Shown here: one piece after another, positions 48,063-58,271 of the stretch | Layout: each line of letters starts with the position of its first letter | Position numbering within the stretch: position 1 is the first letter of the stretch | From: Dacryopinax spathularia | Lineage: Eukaryota > Basidiomycota > Dacrymycetes > Dacrymycetales > Dacrymycetaceae | NCBI GenBank assembly: GCA_037974965.1 | Contig: JBBPFI010000016.1 | Span: forward strand, 186,001-250,000 | DNA length: 64,000 bases | Direction of reading: 5' to 3' | Notes under the pieces: generated by a model | Told to the model about the DNA's origin: nothing | Databases searched by the model: none | Seen by the model: only the letters and a program-made list of their open reading frames with translations | Translations under genes and position numbers: made by a program

Positions 48063-50838
48063 ATGTCCGACACCCCAACGCCCTACGCATCCCGCGCCAC
48101 ATCACCGTCCCGCTCTCACCTCAACACGCCCACCTCTTCCTCGCACCACCAACGTAGACGAGTGTCAATAATAGACGAAGAGTCTCCCCTCCTCCGGCCT
48201 CCTTCCGCCGATGGGCACGAGGCAGGGGAAGAGGATGACGAGGAGGGTGGAACGGGCAAGTCACCGGCGAGGAGGGACAGGGAGGAATATATGACGGCGA
48301 GGAGATGGACTTGGGGTTGGTGTAGGACTCGGATGAGGTATTATGTGCCTGCTACGAGGTGGATGGCGGAGTATCGGTTGGCATAGTACGTCCTCCCCCG
48401 CCCTTCTCCTTATCCCCCTGCTCCTCCCCTGCTGTATCCTGCTGGTTTCCTCCTTTTTTCGTGGTGTACCCGTGTGTGGGATGTAATGCTCATGATGCAT
48501 ACAGCCTGTGGGGCGACACAGTAGCAGCCATAACAATAGCGACCGTCATAGTCCCTCTCTCGATCTCCTACGCCTCCTCTCTCGCGCACCTCGACCCGCT
48601 CAGCGGCCTCTTCGCAGCCGCCATCCAACCGCTCATCTACTCCCTCCTCGGTTCCAGCTCCCATCTCTCCGTCGGCCCGGAAGGCTCCCTCTCCCTCCTC
48701 GTAGGCCAAGCGATCCAGCGAGTGCTGCATGATCCCCATCCTGGAGGAGGCGGGGCGGGGTGGGAGATAGAGGTCGCTAGGGAGGTCGCGACGGTTATTA
48801 CTTTTCAGGTTGGGGCGATTAGCTTGTGCCTTGGGTTGTTGAGGTTGGGGTTTATTGACGTTGTGTTGAGTCGGAGTTTGTTGAGGGGGTTCGTTACTGC
48901 TGTTGTGCGTCCTTCTTCTCCGCTCCTCCCTCTCGCTACATATATGCGGCTTGCGAATAAGGCTGATGATGATGCAGTCTCTGGTGATCGTTATCGAGCA
49001 GCTTGTCCCCATGTACGCCCCCCCTTCCCTCCCTCCGTCCATGTTACGTTGACACTGATGGTGTACGCGCGCAGGCTGGGACTCTCCCACATCCAAACCC
49101 AAGTAGACCTCCACACCGCCCTCGACAAATGCGTCTTCCTCGCTCAACACATCCGTCAGTCTCACCTGCCCACCGCTCTCCTCAGCGCTTGCAGCTTGGC
49201 GTTCTTGATTGTGGTGAGGAGCGTTAAGACTCGCTTGAAGAAAAGGTTTGGAGCGTTGAAATATTTGCCGGAGATCTTGATCTGCGTTGTTGTTACCACT
49301 AGTGCGTCGTCGTCCCTACGACCCTCCTCTTTCTCCTCCTTGTATGGTCACAATGCGCTGACGTCCGAGCAGTACTCTGCGACACCCTCCACTGGAAAGA
49401 CCTAGGCATCGACGTCCTCGGCTCCGTCTCCCTCCACACGCGCACCGCATCCTTCCTCTCCCTCCCGCTAACCCGCCAAAACCTGCGCTACTTCAAACAA
49501 ACCTTCCCTACGTCCATCTTCTGCGCCCTGATCGGGTTCATCGACTCCGTCGTCGCAGCCAAACAAAACGCGCAGCGTTTCCGCTATTCCATTTCTCCCA
49601 ACCGCGAGCTTACGGCCTTGGGGGCAGGGAACATCGTGGCGAGCTTTGTGCCCAGTACGTTGCCGGCGTATGGAGCGATTACGAGGAGCAGGCTGGCGGC
49701 GGATACGGGCGGGAGGACGCAGATGACGAGCGTGATTTTGTGTGGACTTGTGTTGCTCGCTATTAGGTTTCTGCTGCCGGCACTGTATTTCCTGCCTAAG
49801 GCCGTGTTGGCTTGCATGTGCGTCCATCTCCTCCTTCTCCTTGTGCTGCTTATGCCTTGTTGGGAATGACTGCTGACATGGTTTGGGTAGAATTTGCTTG
49901 GTTGTGTATACGATTATTGCGGAGATGCCGGAGGATATCCTTTTCTACTGGAAGTGCGTACCTTGCTCCCCAGATCGAGGGACAAAATAAGATACTAACG
50001 CCCACGCCGTGCACAGGATGTCAGCCTGGAACGACATGTTCCTCATGCTCCTAACATTCACACTCACCCTCACCTGGTCCGTCGAAGTCGGCATAGGCAT
50101 CCCATTCGCGCTCACGCTCCTGCTCGTAATCCGTCAGTCTTCGCAGCAGAGGATCAAGATTATGGCCCGGGAAAGGGGGACGACGCATTATGTGCCGATC
50201 GATGAGGATTTCCCGGAGGACCTGGATTTGGAGGATACGAGCGGGGTGCTGGTTGTAAGGATTTTCGAGAATCTGAATTTTGGTGAGTTGGCACGCCTTC
50301 TCTACGCTCTCTGTCCCTGTCTCCTTCAATTGCCCAACAGGAAGTCCGCTTGGTGGGAATGAATGCTGATGGGTTGGGGCAGTGAATACGGGATCGATGA
50401 AGGAACGACTAAGACGGCTCGAGCTGTATGGGAATAGCAAGCACCATCCGTCCGAAGCCCGTACGTTTCCTCGCGTCCTTGTCACTTTCTCTCCCGCTGA
50501 TTGATGCGTTCCAGCTGTTCGAGACGAGCCTGCTGCAGTCGTCTTCCAGCTCGCAGACGTAGAAGAGATGGACGCTTCGTACGTCCCCTCTCCTCCTCCT
50601 TTACCCCTTCCCCCACCCTTAATAATGCCGACATACATACAGCGCCGTCCAGATCTTCCGCGAACTAGCAGAAACATACACCACCCGAGGCGTCTGCGTC
50701 TGCTTCGCTCGTGTCCGGCCTGCCCAAATGGACGCGCTCAGGAAAGCGGGCGTGGTGGCGTACTTAGGAGAGGACCATTTTCATCCGACGGTCGCTTCGG
50801 CCGTAGCGTTCATTGAGCGGGAGAGGGGAGAACATTGA
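48063..50838 (+). CDS. SulP/SLC26-family anion (sulfate) transporter with STAS domain
   Basis: The ATG at 48063 opens a charged cytosolic N-terminus of about 107 residues (with an EESPLLR motif). The first intron (gtacgt...tacag) joins to YLWGDTVAAITIATVIVPLSISYASSLAHLDPLSGLF, the signature start of the SulP membrane domain; the string GPEGSLSLLVGQAI follows. Later exons carry LPEILICVVVTT, FIDSVVAAKQNAQRF, GAGNIVASFVPSTLPAYGAITRS and the last helices. The C-terminal STAS domain starts VLVVRIFENLNFVNTGS and includes VVFQLADVEEMDASAVQIF. About nine short introns are needed. SulP proteins move sulfate or other anions with protons; fungal members act at plasma membrane or vacuole. An acidic-dileucine-like motif near the N-terminus (DEESPLL) would suit vacuolar sorting, which is inference. 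Confidence 0.9.
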
Positions 50839-51362
50839 TCTGTTTCTTCGAGTGAGTGGGTTGAGGGAAGGGCGGCGTGCAGTTAAAGATTATAGCGTTG
50901 CGTCTGACTAGATTAGATTCAGGTACAGTTTGCTTGGGGAGACAGATTGAGTGTAGTAATTAGTTGGAATGGTCTTCGCTGGTATCGGTTGAACTCGCAG
51001 CACGTTCCTGAACAGAGCTCCTCAACGCTCCCGTCGCTTGCTAAGGAGGTGGTCGAGGAACGCTTATTCCCTCTCGGGTTGGTCGAAGTCCAAGTGAGCA
51101 TGGATGGATCAGGTGAGCGTGACACTTGCGGGATGCGGTCGTGCATGAAGCAACCTTGATGAGCGAGTGCCTTCCGCTAGAGCGAGTGAGGCAAGCGGTG
51201 AAGTGTGCGATTGCAGCCCCTAGGGAAAGCGACTGGCCAGTACCGCTATACTCGCGTCGTTCGATACTGAACAGGAAGACGCTAGTTTGTTTGGAGAGTA
51301 TCGCTGTTAGCGCAGAGCTTCATAGCAGGTAAGGTGAACCAGACGCGCGGAACTGCGCCAGG
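50839..51362. other. Intergenic, no supported gene
   Basis: 3' flank of the SulP gene and left flank of repeat locus 3. No recognised feature. Confidence 0.5.
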
Positions 51363-51596
51363 ATAAGGCAACCATTCCAGTATGCAAGGTGGCCTGGAAA
51401 GCGACTGTAGTCGGTGTACATTCAAACGGAGAAGATAGATAGAGTAACCGTAGACGTGATCTCACATCAGACGTTCAAGTTCTTCACGCCGGGAAGGCTC
51501 TGTGGCAAGTGGTGTGGGCGCCGCTGTGTGTGAGTGGGCAGGGGCAGGAGCGCGACGCGTACAAGGACCCTTCTAAAGATGCCTGGTATCAACTGT
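51363..51596. repeat. Outer segment of left copy, locus 3
   Basis: Starts ATAAGGCAACC and matches 54921-55149 inverted. It is not present next to the M2 heads of loci 1 and 2 beyond the block ending at GACGCGTAC. Confidence 0.75.
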
Positions 51597-51732
51597 GCGG
51601 TACATAGCGCAATCGGCTAGGGCGTCTCCCTGGAGGCGTCGCTAATGCGGTGTAAGACGGCGGACGGCAGTTTGATCAGCGTCGCGGTTCTATCCCGCGA
51701 ACAAACCAGTTCGGCTGGTTTCACGTTTTGCA
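51597..51732 (+). repeat. Head M2, copy c
   Basis: Complete M2 on the plus strand, with A-box-like and B-box-like parts and the two-hairpin end. Confidence 0.88.
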
Positions 51733-51976
51733 CTTTCCCTCTCCCTCTTTCTCCTGAACTAATTTTCGTCCCATTTGCGGCTTTACAGCGTTCTACAGCG
51801 GCCGAAAGAAGTCGGAGGTCGGTCAGAGCTGGACGACGCGGAGAGGGTGCGAGTTCGAGCCGCGCGTCGACCGCACTTTGATATCTTTTTGATTTCCCCT
51901 AGTGGTCTCGCAGGCGCTGAAGATGCCTTTCCCACCTCCTCATCCCTGTTTTGTGTCATGCACGTAACGATGGTAT

Positions 51977-52037
51977 CATTCCAGAGTGAATCATAGCAAT
52001 GTCTCAGGCTGTCTCAGATGCTCCGGTCACTGGAATG
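51977..52037. repeat. Palindrome with TGAGACA boxes, copy 5
   Basis: Perfect CATTCCAG/CTGGAATG ends. Inverted twin of copy 6. Confidence 0.8.
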
Positions 52038-52221
52038 CTGCCTGGACAGACGCAGACGGACAGACGACAGTTTACTTCCGGCGGTACGTGCCGGCCTCTT
52101 GCGATCTTCTCTTCTGCTTATGAAACGCAGTTTCGATGCATAAGATGACTTGGAGCACAAAGGACCCCAAGAAACCAGCGGTTTGAAGTACAATTTTTGA
52201 GGCGGAGTCGGTCGAGAAAAA

Positions 52222-52374
52222 TGCAAAACGTGAAACCGGGCGAACCGATTTATTCGCGGAAGTTAACCGCGACGAGGGTCGATCACACAACCTCGCGTAA
52301 CGGTACCAGCAATCACCCGGGGGACGGGCTGCATTTCCCCATTCCAATACCGCTGCACTAAGCAGATGTCGATG
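52222..52374 (-). repeat. Head M1, copy e
   Basis: Second hairpin AAATCGG, TTCGC, CCGGTTT. Followed by TTACATTGCAAACGCTTGGCC, where similarity to the right copy ends. Confidence 0.88.
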
Positions 52375-53214
52375 GTTACATTGCAAACGCTTGGCCCTCA
52401 ACTGGTAGTAGGCTATGGCGTGCCCGTTTCGGATCTCGCTGCGTACGCTCCGCCCTCGTCTTGGCTGTATATAACGACAGCGTTACCTCATCATTACAAC
52501 GGCCAGCTCCACATGACGTCCTATATAGGGGCGTCCCGCAGGAGCATCCTAGTTAGGCCATCATGAGCCAGCTGCCGCCCTCTCCGTCAACCCCTCGCAC
52601 ATCAACCCCCCCTTTGCTCAAGTACTTCTGAGACATCTTACAGCGAAGACTAGAGCTCATGTCACGGTCGATCGGTGGCCGAGCCAATTTGATCACGTAT
52701 TCGGAAGCCCTCGGCTTCGCCCTTCGATTGCGTCGCAAAGATTGCACATAGCAATCCCACTGGTTTGGGGGCTTCAGAGTTGATGTCATTACATTCTGCG
52801 AGTGTTGACTGGAGGGAAGCCGTAAAGCCGGATTGTTTGTAGGAGGAATCGGGGATTTGGTACGTTTCCATGTATGCATGCGTAAGTCAGGAGAGATGTA
52901 GACTAGGACGCATCGAAGTCGATATAGCTGAGACAATGTGAGACAATATTACGATCGGGTGTGGTAAAAAAGAGAATCGACCTGTTCATGTTAGAGAACG
53001 GGACGAGGAGCCTCAATAACACGCTCGGTGCATGTATCAGGCGGTGCAAGGGCGTAAAGATGGGCTTTTGGACGACGCGCAGGTTCGAACGCGTAACCTC
53101 TTGTGCCGTCCAGCTATCGCCGACGATGGGCTGCATCCTGTCTGTTGAAGAACTCAGCACAGAAAGCAGCTATTACGACCGAACTTACTCTAGGAGGAAG
53201 ACGAAAGGAAGAAG

Positions 53215-53364
53215 TACAAAACGTGAAACCAGCCGGACTGGTTTTTTCGCGGGATAGAACCGCGACGAGCTCGAACTGTTGTAGGCCGCCTTACGCATTC
53301 CTCATCAAAGCAGGGCCCTATACGGGCGCGCTAGATCCGCCGCGCTATCTACACACAGGAGATA
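53215..53364 (-). repeat. Head M3, copy c
   Basis: Complete M3 on the minus strand, ending near GTACTAGG at about 53393. It belongs to a partial arm whose M1 end is missing. Confidence 0.82.
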
Positions 53365-53544
53365 TCAGATTTGTTTTGAAGGAGCCTAGTACGCTACCGA
53401 CCGGCTCGCCTCATCGACAGGTCTAAACCCCTTGTCACCTTATTCGCCAGACGATTGGCTCATTCCTCTTCTCATTATCGGCTCCTGCAATAACTTCCTG
53501 TTAGTGTTGTTACCCACTCGCATCGCACACATCTGGCGAACAGC

Positions 53545-53802
53545 GTGACGAGCGCTACCCCTTCCCTCTCGCAGTTGCCTGATTCTTTGACATACATAAC
53601 GCGAGGAGTCTGTAGGTCTGTTTCGCCCGTGGCCCAATTGACCGCCGTTCGGAAAGCCGTGGTGGGGTATCTCACCATCATTCTGACGATCGGATGGACG
53701 GTCCTCAGTTCTCGCGAAAGCGTGGGTGGACGGTGGGGGCTGGGTATAGGGCTCGTCATGTTCGGAGTACTAGGTGGCAGCTTTTGGAAGACGAGGAGCT
53801 GA
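53545..53802 (+). other. Open frame with two hydrophobic spans, no ATG start
   Basis: An 85-codon open frame beginning at a GTG. It encodes a span VVGYLTIILTIGWTVLSS and a second GLGIGLVMFGVLGG, ending WKTRS. There is no in-frame ATG before the second span and no clear upstream exon. It could be the last exon of a small membrane-protein gene broken by the repeat locus, or chance. I do not recognise it. Confidence 0.3.
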
Positions 53803-53977
53803 TGATACAGTGTAGAAGGGCGTGTAAACGGTCGTAGCCTCTTTTGACAGAGAATGTATATGAAATCTCGGCTTTCTTCCCTCAAACGGATCTGTCATCC
53901 TTGCTGCACTGTTGTAGAGTAAGTAAGTGTAAAAGACCGCGCTGCCAGGAGGCTGATACAGAGAACCATGTTGCAAA

Positions 53978-53993
53978 GGGGGGGGGGGGGGGG
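53978..53993 (+). repeat. G homopolymer of about 16
   Basis: A single run of G in the centre of locus 3. The length may be imprecise because such runs are poorly sequenced. Confidence 0.8.
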
Positions 53994-54142
53994 ACATTTC
54001 ACTAGACGGTAAACACGCATGATGCGGTGAAAGTAGAGAGACGGAAGACGAGTGTGCGGCGGTCTACCGCCAGCGGTGACGGGGCTATGGGGGAGTGGAG
54101 GCGAGGAAGGACGGGCCAAAGGCCAAGCGTTTGCAATGTAAC

Positions 54143-54295
54143 CATCGACATCTGCTTAGTGCAGCGGTATTGGAATGGGGAAATGCAGCCCGTCCCCCGG
54201 GTGATTGCTGGTACCGTTACGCGAGGTTGTGTGATCGACCCTCGTCGCGGTTAACTTCCGCGAATAAATCGGTTCGCCCGGTTTCACGTTTTGCA
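54143..54295 (+). repeat. Head M1, copy f
   Basis: Inverted twin of copy e, starting CATCGACATCTGC. Confidence 0.9.
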
Positions 54296-54479
54296 TTTTT
54301 CTCGACCGACTCCGCCTCAAAAATTGTACTTCAAACCGCTGGTTTCTTGGGGTCCTTTGTGCTCCAAGTCATCTTATGCATCGAAACTGCGTTTCATAAG
54401 CAGAAGAGAAGATCGCAAGAGGCCGGCACGTACCGCCGGAAGTAAACTGTCGTCTGTCCGTCTGCGTCTGTCCAGGCAG

Positions 54480-54540
54480 CATTCCAGTGACCGGAGCATC
54501 TGAGACAGCCTGAGACATTGCTATGATTCACTCTGGAATG
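54480..54540. repeat. Palindrome with TGAGACA boxes, copy 6
   Basis: Perfect 8-bp ends and CTGAGACAGCCTGAGACA inside. Confidence 0.8.
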
Positions 54541-54784
54541 ATACCATCGTTACGTGCATGACACAAAACAGGGATGAGGAGGTGGGAAAGGCATCTTCAG
54601 CGCCTGCGAGACCACTAGGGGAGATCAAAAGGATATTAAAGTGCGGTCGACGCGCGGCTCGAACTCGCACCCTCTCCGCATCGTCCAGCTTTGACCGACC
54701 TCCGACTTCTTTCGTCCGCTGTAGGGCGCTATAAAGCAGGAAATGGGACGAAAACTGGTTCACGAGAAAGAGGGAGAGGGAAAG

Positions 54785-54920
54785 TGCAAAACGTGAAACC
54801 AGCCGAACTGGTTTGTTCGCGGGATAGAACCGCGACGCTGATCAAACTGCCGTCCGCCGTCTTACACCGCATTAGCGACGCCTCCAGGGAGACGCCCTAG
54901 CCGATTGCGCTATGTACCGC
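54785..54920 (-). repeat. Head M2, copy d
   Basis: Inverted twin of copy c. The insertion point used by the KDZ element in copy a (ATTAGCGA) is intact here at 54870-54877. Confidence 0.9.
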
Positions 54921-55145
54921 ACAGTTGATACCAGGCATCTTTAGAAGGGTCCTTGTACGCGTCGCGCTCCTGCCCCTGCCCACTCACACACAGCGGCGCC
55001 CACACCACTTGCCACAGAGCCTTCCCGGCGTGAAGAAACGTCTGATGTGAGATCACGTCCACGGTTACTCTATCTATCTTCTCCGTTTGAATGTACACCG
55101 ACCACAGCCGCTTTCCAGGCCACCCTGCATACTGGGATGGTTGCC

Positions 55146-56128
55146 TTATGCTCGGGCAGCCATCTTCTCGTTATCCAGTGGCTTGTTCCAGCCAACGATT
55201 TCCCACTCAAACTTTGCAAGCTCCTCGTCGGAGATATCGTAGCTCTCCGCTTCTCCGGGGAAGGATCCCTCTCTAACCGCCTTCGTATACTCCTCAACGC
55301 CCCGTTGAGCCTCCTTGCCGACCTCCGCAAATCGGCGCACAAATTTCGCCTTGTGTCCCGACCACACACCCAAGGCGTCATCCTGTACTAGCACCTGCCC
55401 CGAACACCCCCCGAGCCAGCTCCTATCCCTATAGTCGGGATCGAGAGGTGCTTGGTGATGACTTCGGCTACGCGCGAAGGTACAGCTTCCAAGACGACGG
55501 CAAACGCCCCGGCCCTCTCGAGCCCGACGGCGGCCGCCATGATTTCCAGCGCATCTTCCGCCTTCTTTCCCTGTACGCGATAGCCGGACATTGTGTGCCG
55601 TTGCGGAAGCAGGCCGATATGGCCCATGACGGGAATTCCGTTCTGCGTAAGAGCTCTCACGACCGGCAGGACCTCCTCGTTGCCCTCGAGCTTGACAGCT
55701 TCCATGCCGCCTTCGCGAATGAGTCGAACAGCTGCCTGGAGTGCGTCGCGGACACCAAGCTGAAACGTTCCGAATGGTAAATCGCCGAGGAGAAGTGGCG
55801 TCTTCGCACCGCGAGACACCGCGCGGCAATGATGAAGCATCTCATCCAGCGTTACGCGCTGAGTGCTGTCGTATCCGAGGGCGACCTGGGCCAAAGAGTC
55901 GCCCACGAAACAGATGTCCACGTCGGCGGCTTCACATCGTCGAGCAGAGGGGTAGTCGTACGCAGTGAGCATAGTGATCGGTGTCTTTTTCTCACGAAGT
56001 TGATTTAGGCGTTGAATAGTGACCTTCTTTCGAGCTGTGGTGAAAGTGAGCGCTTCGCAGATCGGTGTAGAAACTCATGTGGACGTACAACTGGCTTGAG
56101 AAGCGGGCTCCTCTGGCCGGACACTCAT
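55146..56128 (-). pseudogene. panB: Ketopantoate hydroxymethyltransferase paralogue 1, frameshifted
   Basis: Start MSVRPEEPASQ at 56128, one intron, then RKKVTIQRLNQLREKKTPI and the PanB core: MLTAYDYPSARRCEAADVD, VGDSLAQVALGYDST, GDLPFGTFQ, MEAVKLEG, PVMGHIGLLPQ. The reading frame then breaks in a run of six G (55407-55412 on the plus strand): upstream of it is TIGIGAGSG, downstream in another frame is CSGQVLVQDDALGVW. Two surplus bases would explain the shift when compared with paralogue 2. The rest of the frame is open to a stop at 55146. Either a recent mutation or a sequencing error in the G run is possible. The stop codon lies on the edge of repeat locus 3. PanB makes ketopantoate for pantothenate and CoA; fungal Ecm31 is the reference. 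Confidence 0.75.
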
Positions 56129-56798
56129 GTGCCGAATGTGTGTTGACAGGCCGCCTCGTTTGTATGCTGAGTGCACTGCAGGTGCGCACACTCGACGTGC
56201 TGACCAATTGAACATGGTTTGTTTCGGTGCAGAAACCTGGAAGGTTGCGACTCGAGCTGGCGGGGGCGCAGTGTGGGGAATTGATGATCAACTTGTTGCT
56301 CATTGGCAAGGTATAAATATGTCGATGGCACACGAGATCAAAGAGGTCGACACCTGGCATCAGGCGGTGCTGTATGACATCAAAGGTGAGAGTCTGTTTC
56401 TACATCTTCCAACCGGCTGCGGGGGAGTACCGGCGATAAGTCGAGCATTACGCCCACGATACGCCTCGACTGGTACGTGACGCAGCACCAACCCCTCGGA
56501 GAGGTATACTGTACAGCGCACCTCTACGCCATCTACCAAACGAAGCCTTGCATGCAGAGGCCCTCTATGCTTTGCCGAACGCATCCCCTGAGTCGCATAA
56601 TCCGGTTCGGAGCGTCCGGCTAGGCGGCTCGTCCTTCTCGTCGCTCAACGATTTTCCGGTGACTGCAAAATCGCAATCATAATCTTTGGCGCAGGCCTCT
56701 TCTCGATGGAAGCTCCATGATGTAAACTGTCTGGCGAAGATGTCACCCTGGTTGGCACATTCTTCGTTTCAAGCTCCGAGATTCTGTCGGGATGCCAT
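56129..56798. promoter_or_regulatory. Spacer between the panB paralogues
   Basis: Upstream region of paralogue 1 and 3' flank of paralogue 2. No gene seen. Confidence 0.4.
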
Positions 56799-57765
56799 TC
56801 ATGTACTTCTAGGCAGCTTGACTTCCTGATTGAACACCGTCTCGAATGTCGCGAAATCGTCGTCGGACATGTCGTACCACTCCGCTTCCGCAGGGAATGC
56901 CCCTTCTCTAACCGCCTTTGCGTATCCGTCCACGCCCTTCTGCGCCTCCGAACCCACGTCTGCAAACCGTCTGACAAACTTGGCCTTGTGTCCGGCCCAT
57001 ACGCCCAGTGCGTCGTCCTGGACCAGCACTTGGCCGGAGCATCCCAGCCCAGCGCCAATACCGATAGTCGGTATATCTAGGTGGCTGGTGATTCTTTCCG
57101 CTAGCCGCGCCGGTACCGCTTCCAGCACCAGAGAGAATGCTCCGGCATCTTGTAGTCCGATAGCAGCAGACATGATCTCGAGTGCTTCTTGGGCTGTACG
57201 ACCTTGGACCTTGTAACCGGAAAGACTTGCGTGTCGTTGCGGCAGTAAGCCGATGTGACCCATGACGGCAATGCCGTTCCGTGTAAGATATCGCACAGTA
57301 TCGAGAACTTCTTCGTGTCCCTCTATTTTTACGGCCTCCATCCCGCCTTCCCGCACAATCCGTACGGCGGCTTCCATGGCATCCCGCTTGCCCAGCTGAT
57401 ATGTACCGAACGGCATGTCCGCAACAAGCAGTGGTGTCTTGGCACCTCTCGATACGGCGCGACAGTGATGCACCATTTCGTCCAGCGTAAGACGTGTCGT
57501 GCTATCGTAGCCGAGCGCAACTTGGGCAAGGGAGTCGCCCACCAGACATATGTCCACATCGGAGGCTTCACACCGCCGGGCAGAGGGGAAGTCGTAAGCG
57601 GTAAGCATGGTGATAGGCGTTGAATTTTGCCGAAGTTGCTGCAGCCTCTGGATAGTCATTTTCTTGCGAGCTACGAGACCTATCAGCAATCTGTAACGGT
57701 CGAGAATGGGGTTCGGATTACGCACCGGTGCGCTGAGACCTGGTATCCTCGGGGCGCACGCTCAT
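56799..57765 (-). CDS. panB: Ketopantoate hydroxymethyltransferase (paralogue 2)
   Basis: Exon 1 starts MSVRPEDTRSQRTARKK at 57765, and a gtgcgt...gtag intron joins to the main exon, open to 56799. All family blocks are present in one frame: MLTAYDFPSARRCEASDVD, VGDSLAQVALGYDS, VADMPFGTYQ, MEAVKIEGHEEV, MGHIGLLPQR, IGIGAGLGCSGQVLVQDD and HKAKFVRRF. The Mg-binding aspartates (YD, GDS) and the catalytic glutamate (KIEG) are in place. It transfers a hydroxymethyl group from methylene-THF to ketoisovalerate, the first committed step to pantothenate. A mitochondrial site is known for fungal relatives, but no clear presequence is visible here. The tandem partner lies 670 bp downstream in the same orientation. 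Confidence 0.94.
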
Positions 57766-58271
57766 CCATCGGACGCCGGATGACGGCCCCGCTCCACCAC
57801 AGACACTCTGCCTCGCCACAACGCGCAGTCTAGGTGCCAAACGCCCAAGATAGTCCATGATGCGATCGAAGCAAATGATGGGTATCGGGTCTTCTCTGTG
57901 TACGCCAATGTCGGTATAGAACCGGATTTGTCAAGTATCGATTGCTTTAAGAAGCCGTTGCGTCACTACGTTGGATGATACGCAACTGTGACGATAACTT
58001 CAGCTATACGCCCATTAGAATAGTGTGATACCCACCACTGTTGCGATCGAGGTGAGGGCTGCCGACCGCAGATCACTTTTCGAGTCAGCTTTGCTGTCTT
58101 CGGATGAATGCGTCATGAAACCCTTACCACATTCAGGGTTCTATCGGCTTTAAGTAACCAAAACACGGATTACCGGGGCAGTCTAACCTCTTAAGGTCCA
58201 CAGCGACCGTTCTTCTGGCTGTCAATGGACAAGGAGCTAGATCATACTCTTTACATACCATACAGCTAGAA
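57766..58271. other. Intergenic between panB 2 and RIM13
   Basis: Upstream of panB paralogue 2 and 3' flank of the calpain gene. No recognised motif. Confidence 0.4.

Larger units (their letters stand above)
51363..55149. repeat. Repeat locus 3: inverted 1.03 kb copies around a 1.7 kb centre
   Basis: The left copy (51363-52396) and right copy (54121-55149) are near-identical inverted repeats. Each consists of an outer segment of about 0.23 kb, head M2, the GTTCGA hairpin, the palindrome, and head M1 facing the outer side. The 1.7 kb centre holds a partial third arm (about 52922-53405) with one TGAGACA pair, a GTTCGA hairpin near 53062-53100 and an M3 head. The order of heads differs from loci 1 and 2, so this locus looks rearranged or built from more than one insertion. 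Its right edge touches the stop codon of the first panB copy. Confidence 0.82.

Noticed and set aside
51363-55149. CRISPR-like or tandem array from the regularly recurring hairpins
   Set aside because: Copies are dispersed, in both orientations and hundreds of bases apart, in a eukaryotic contig.
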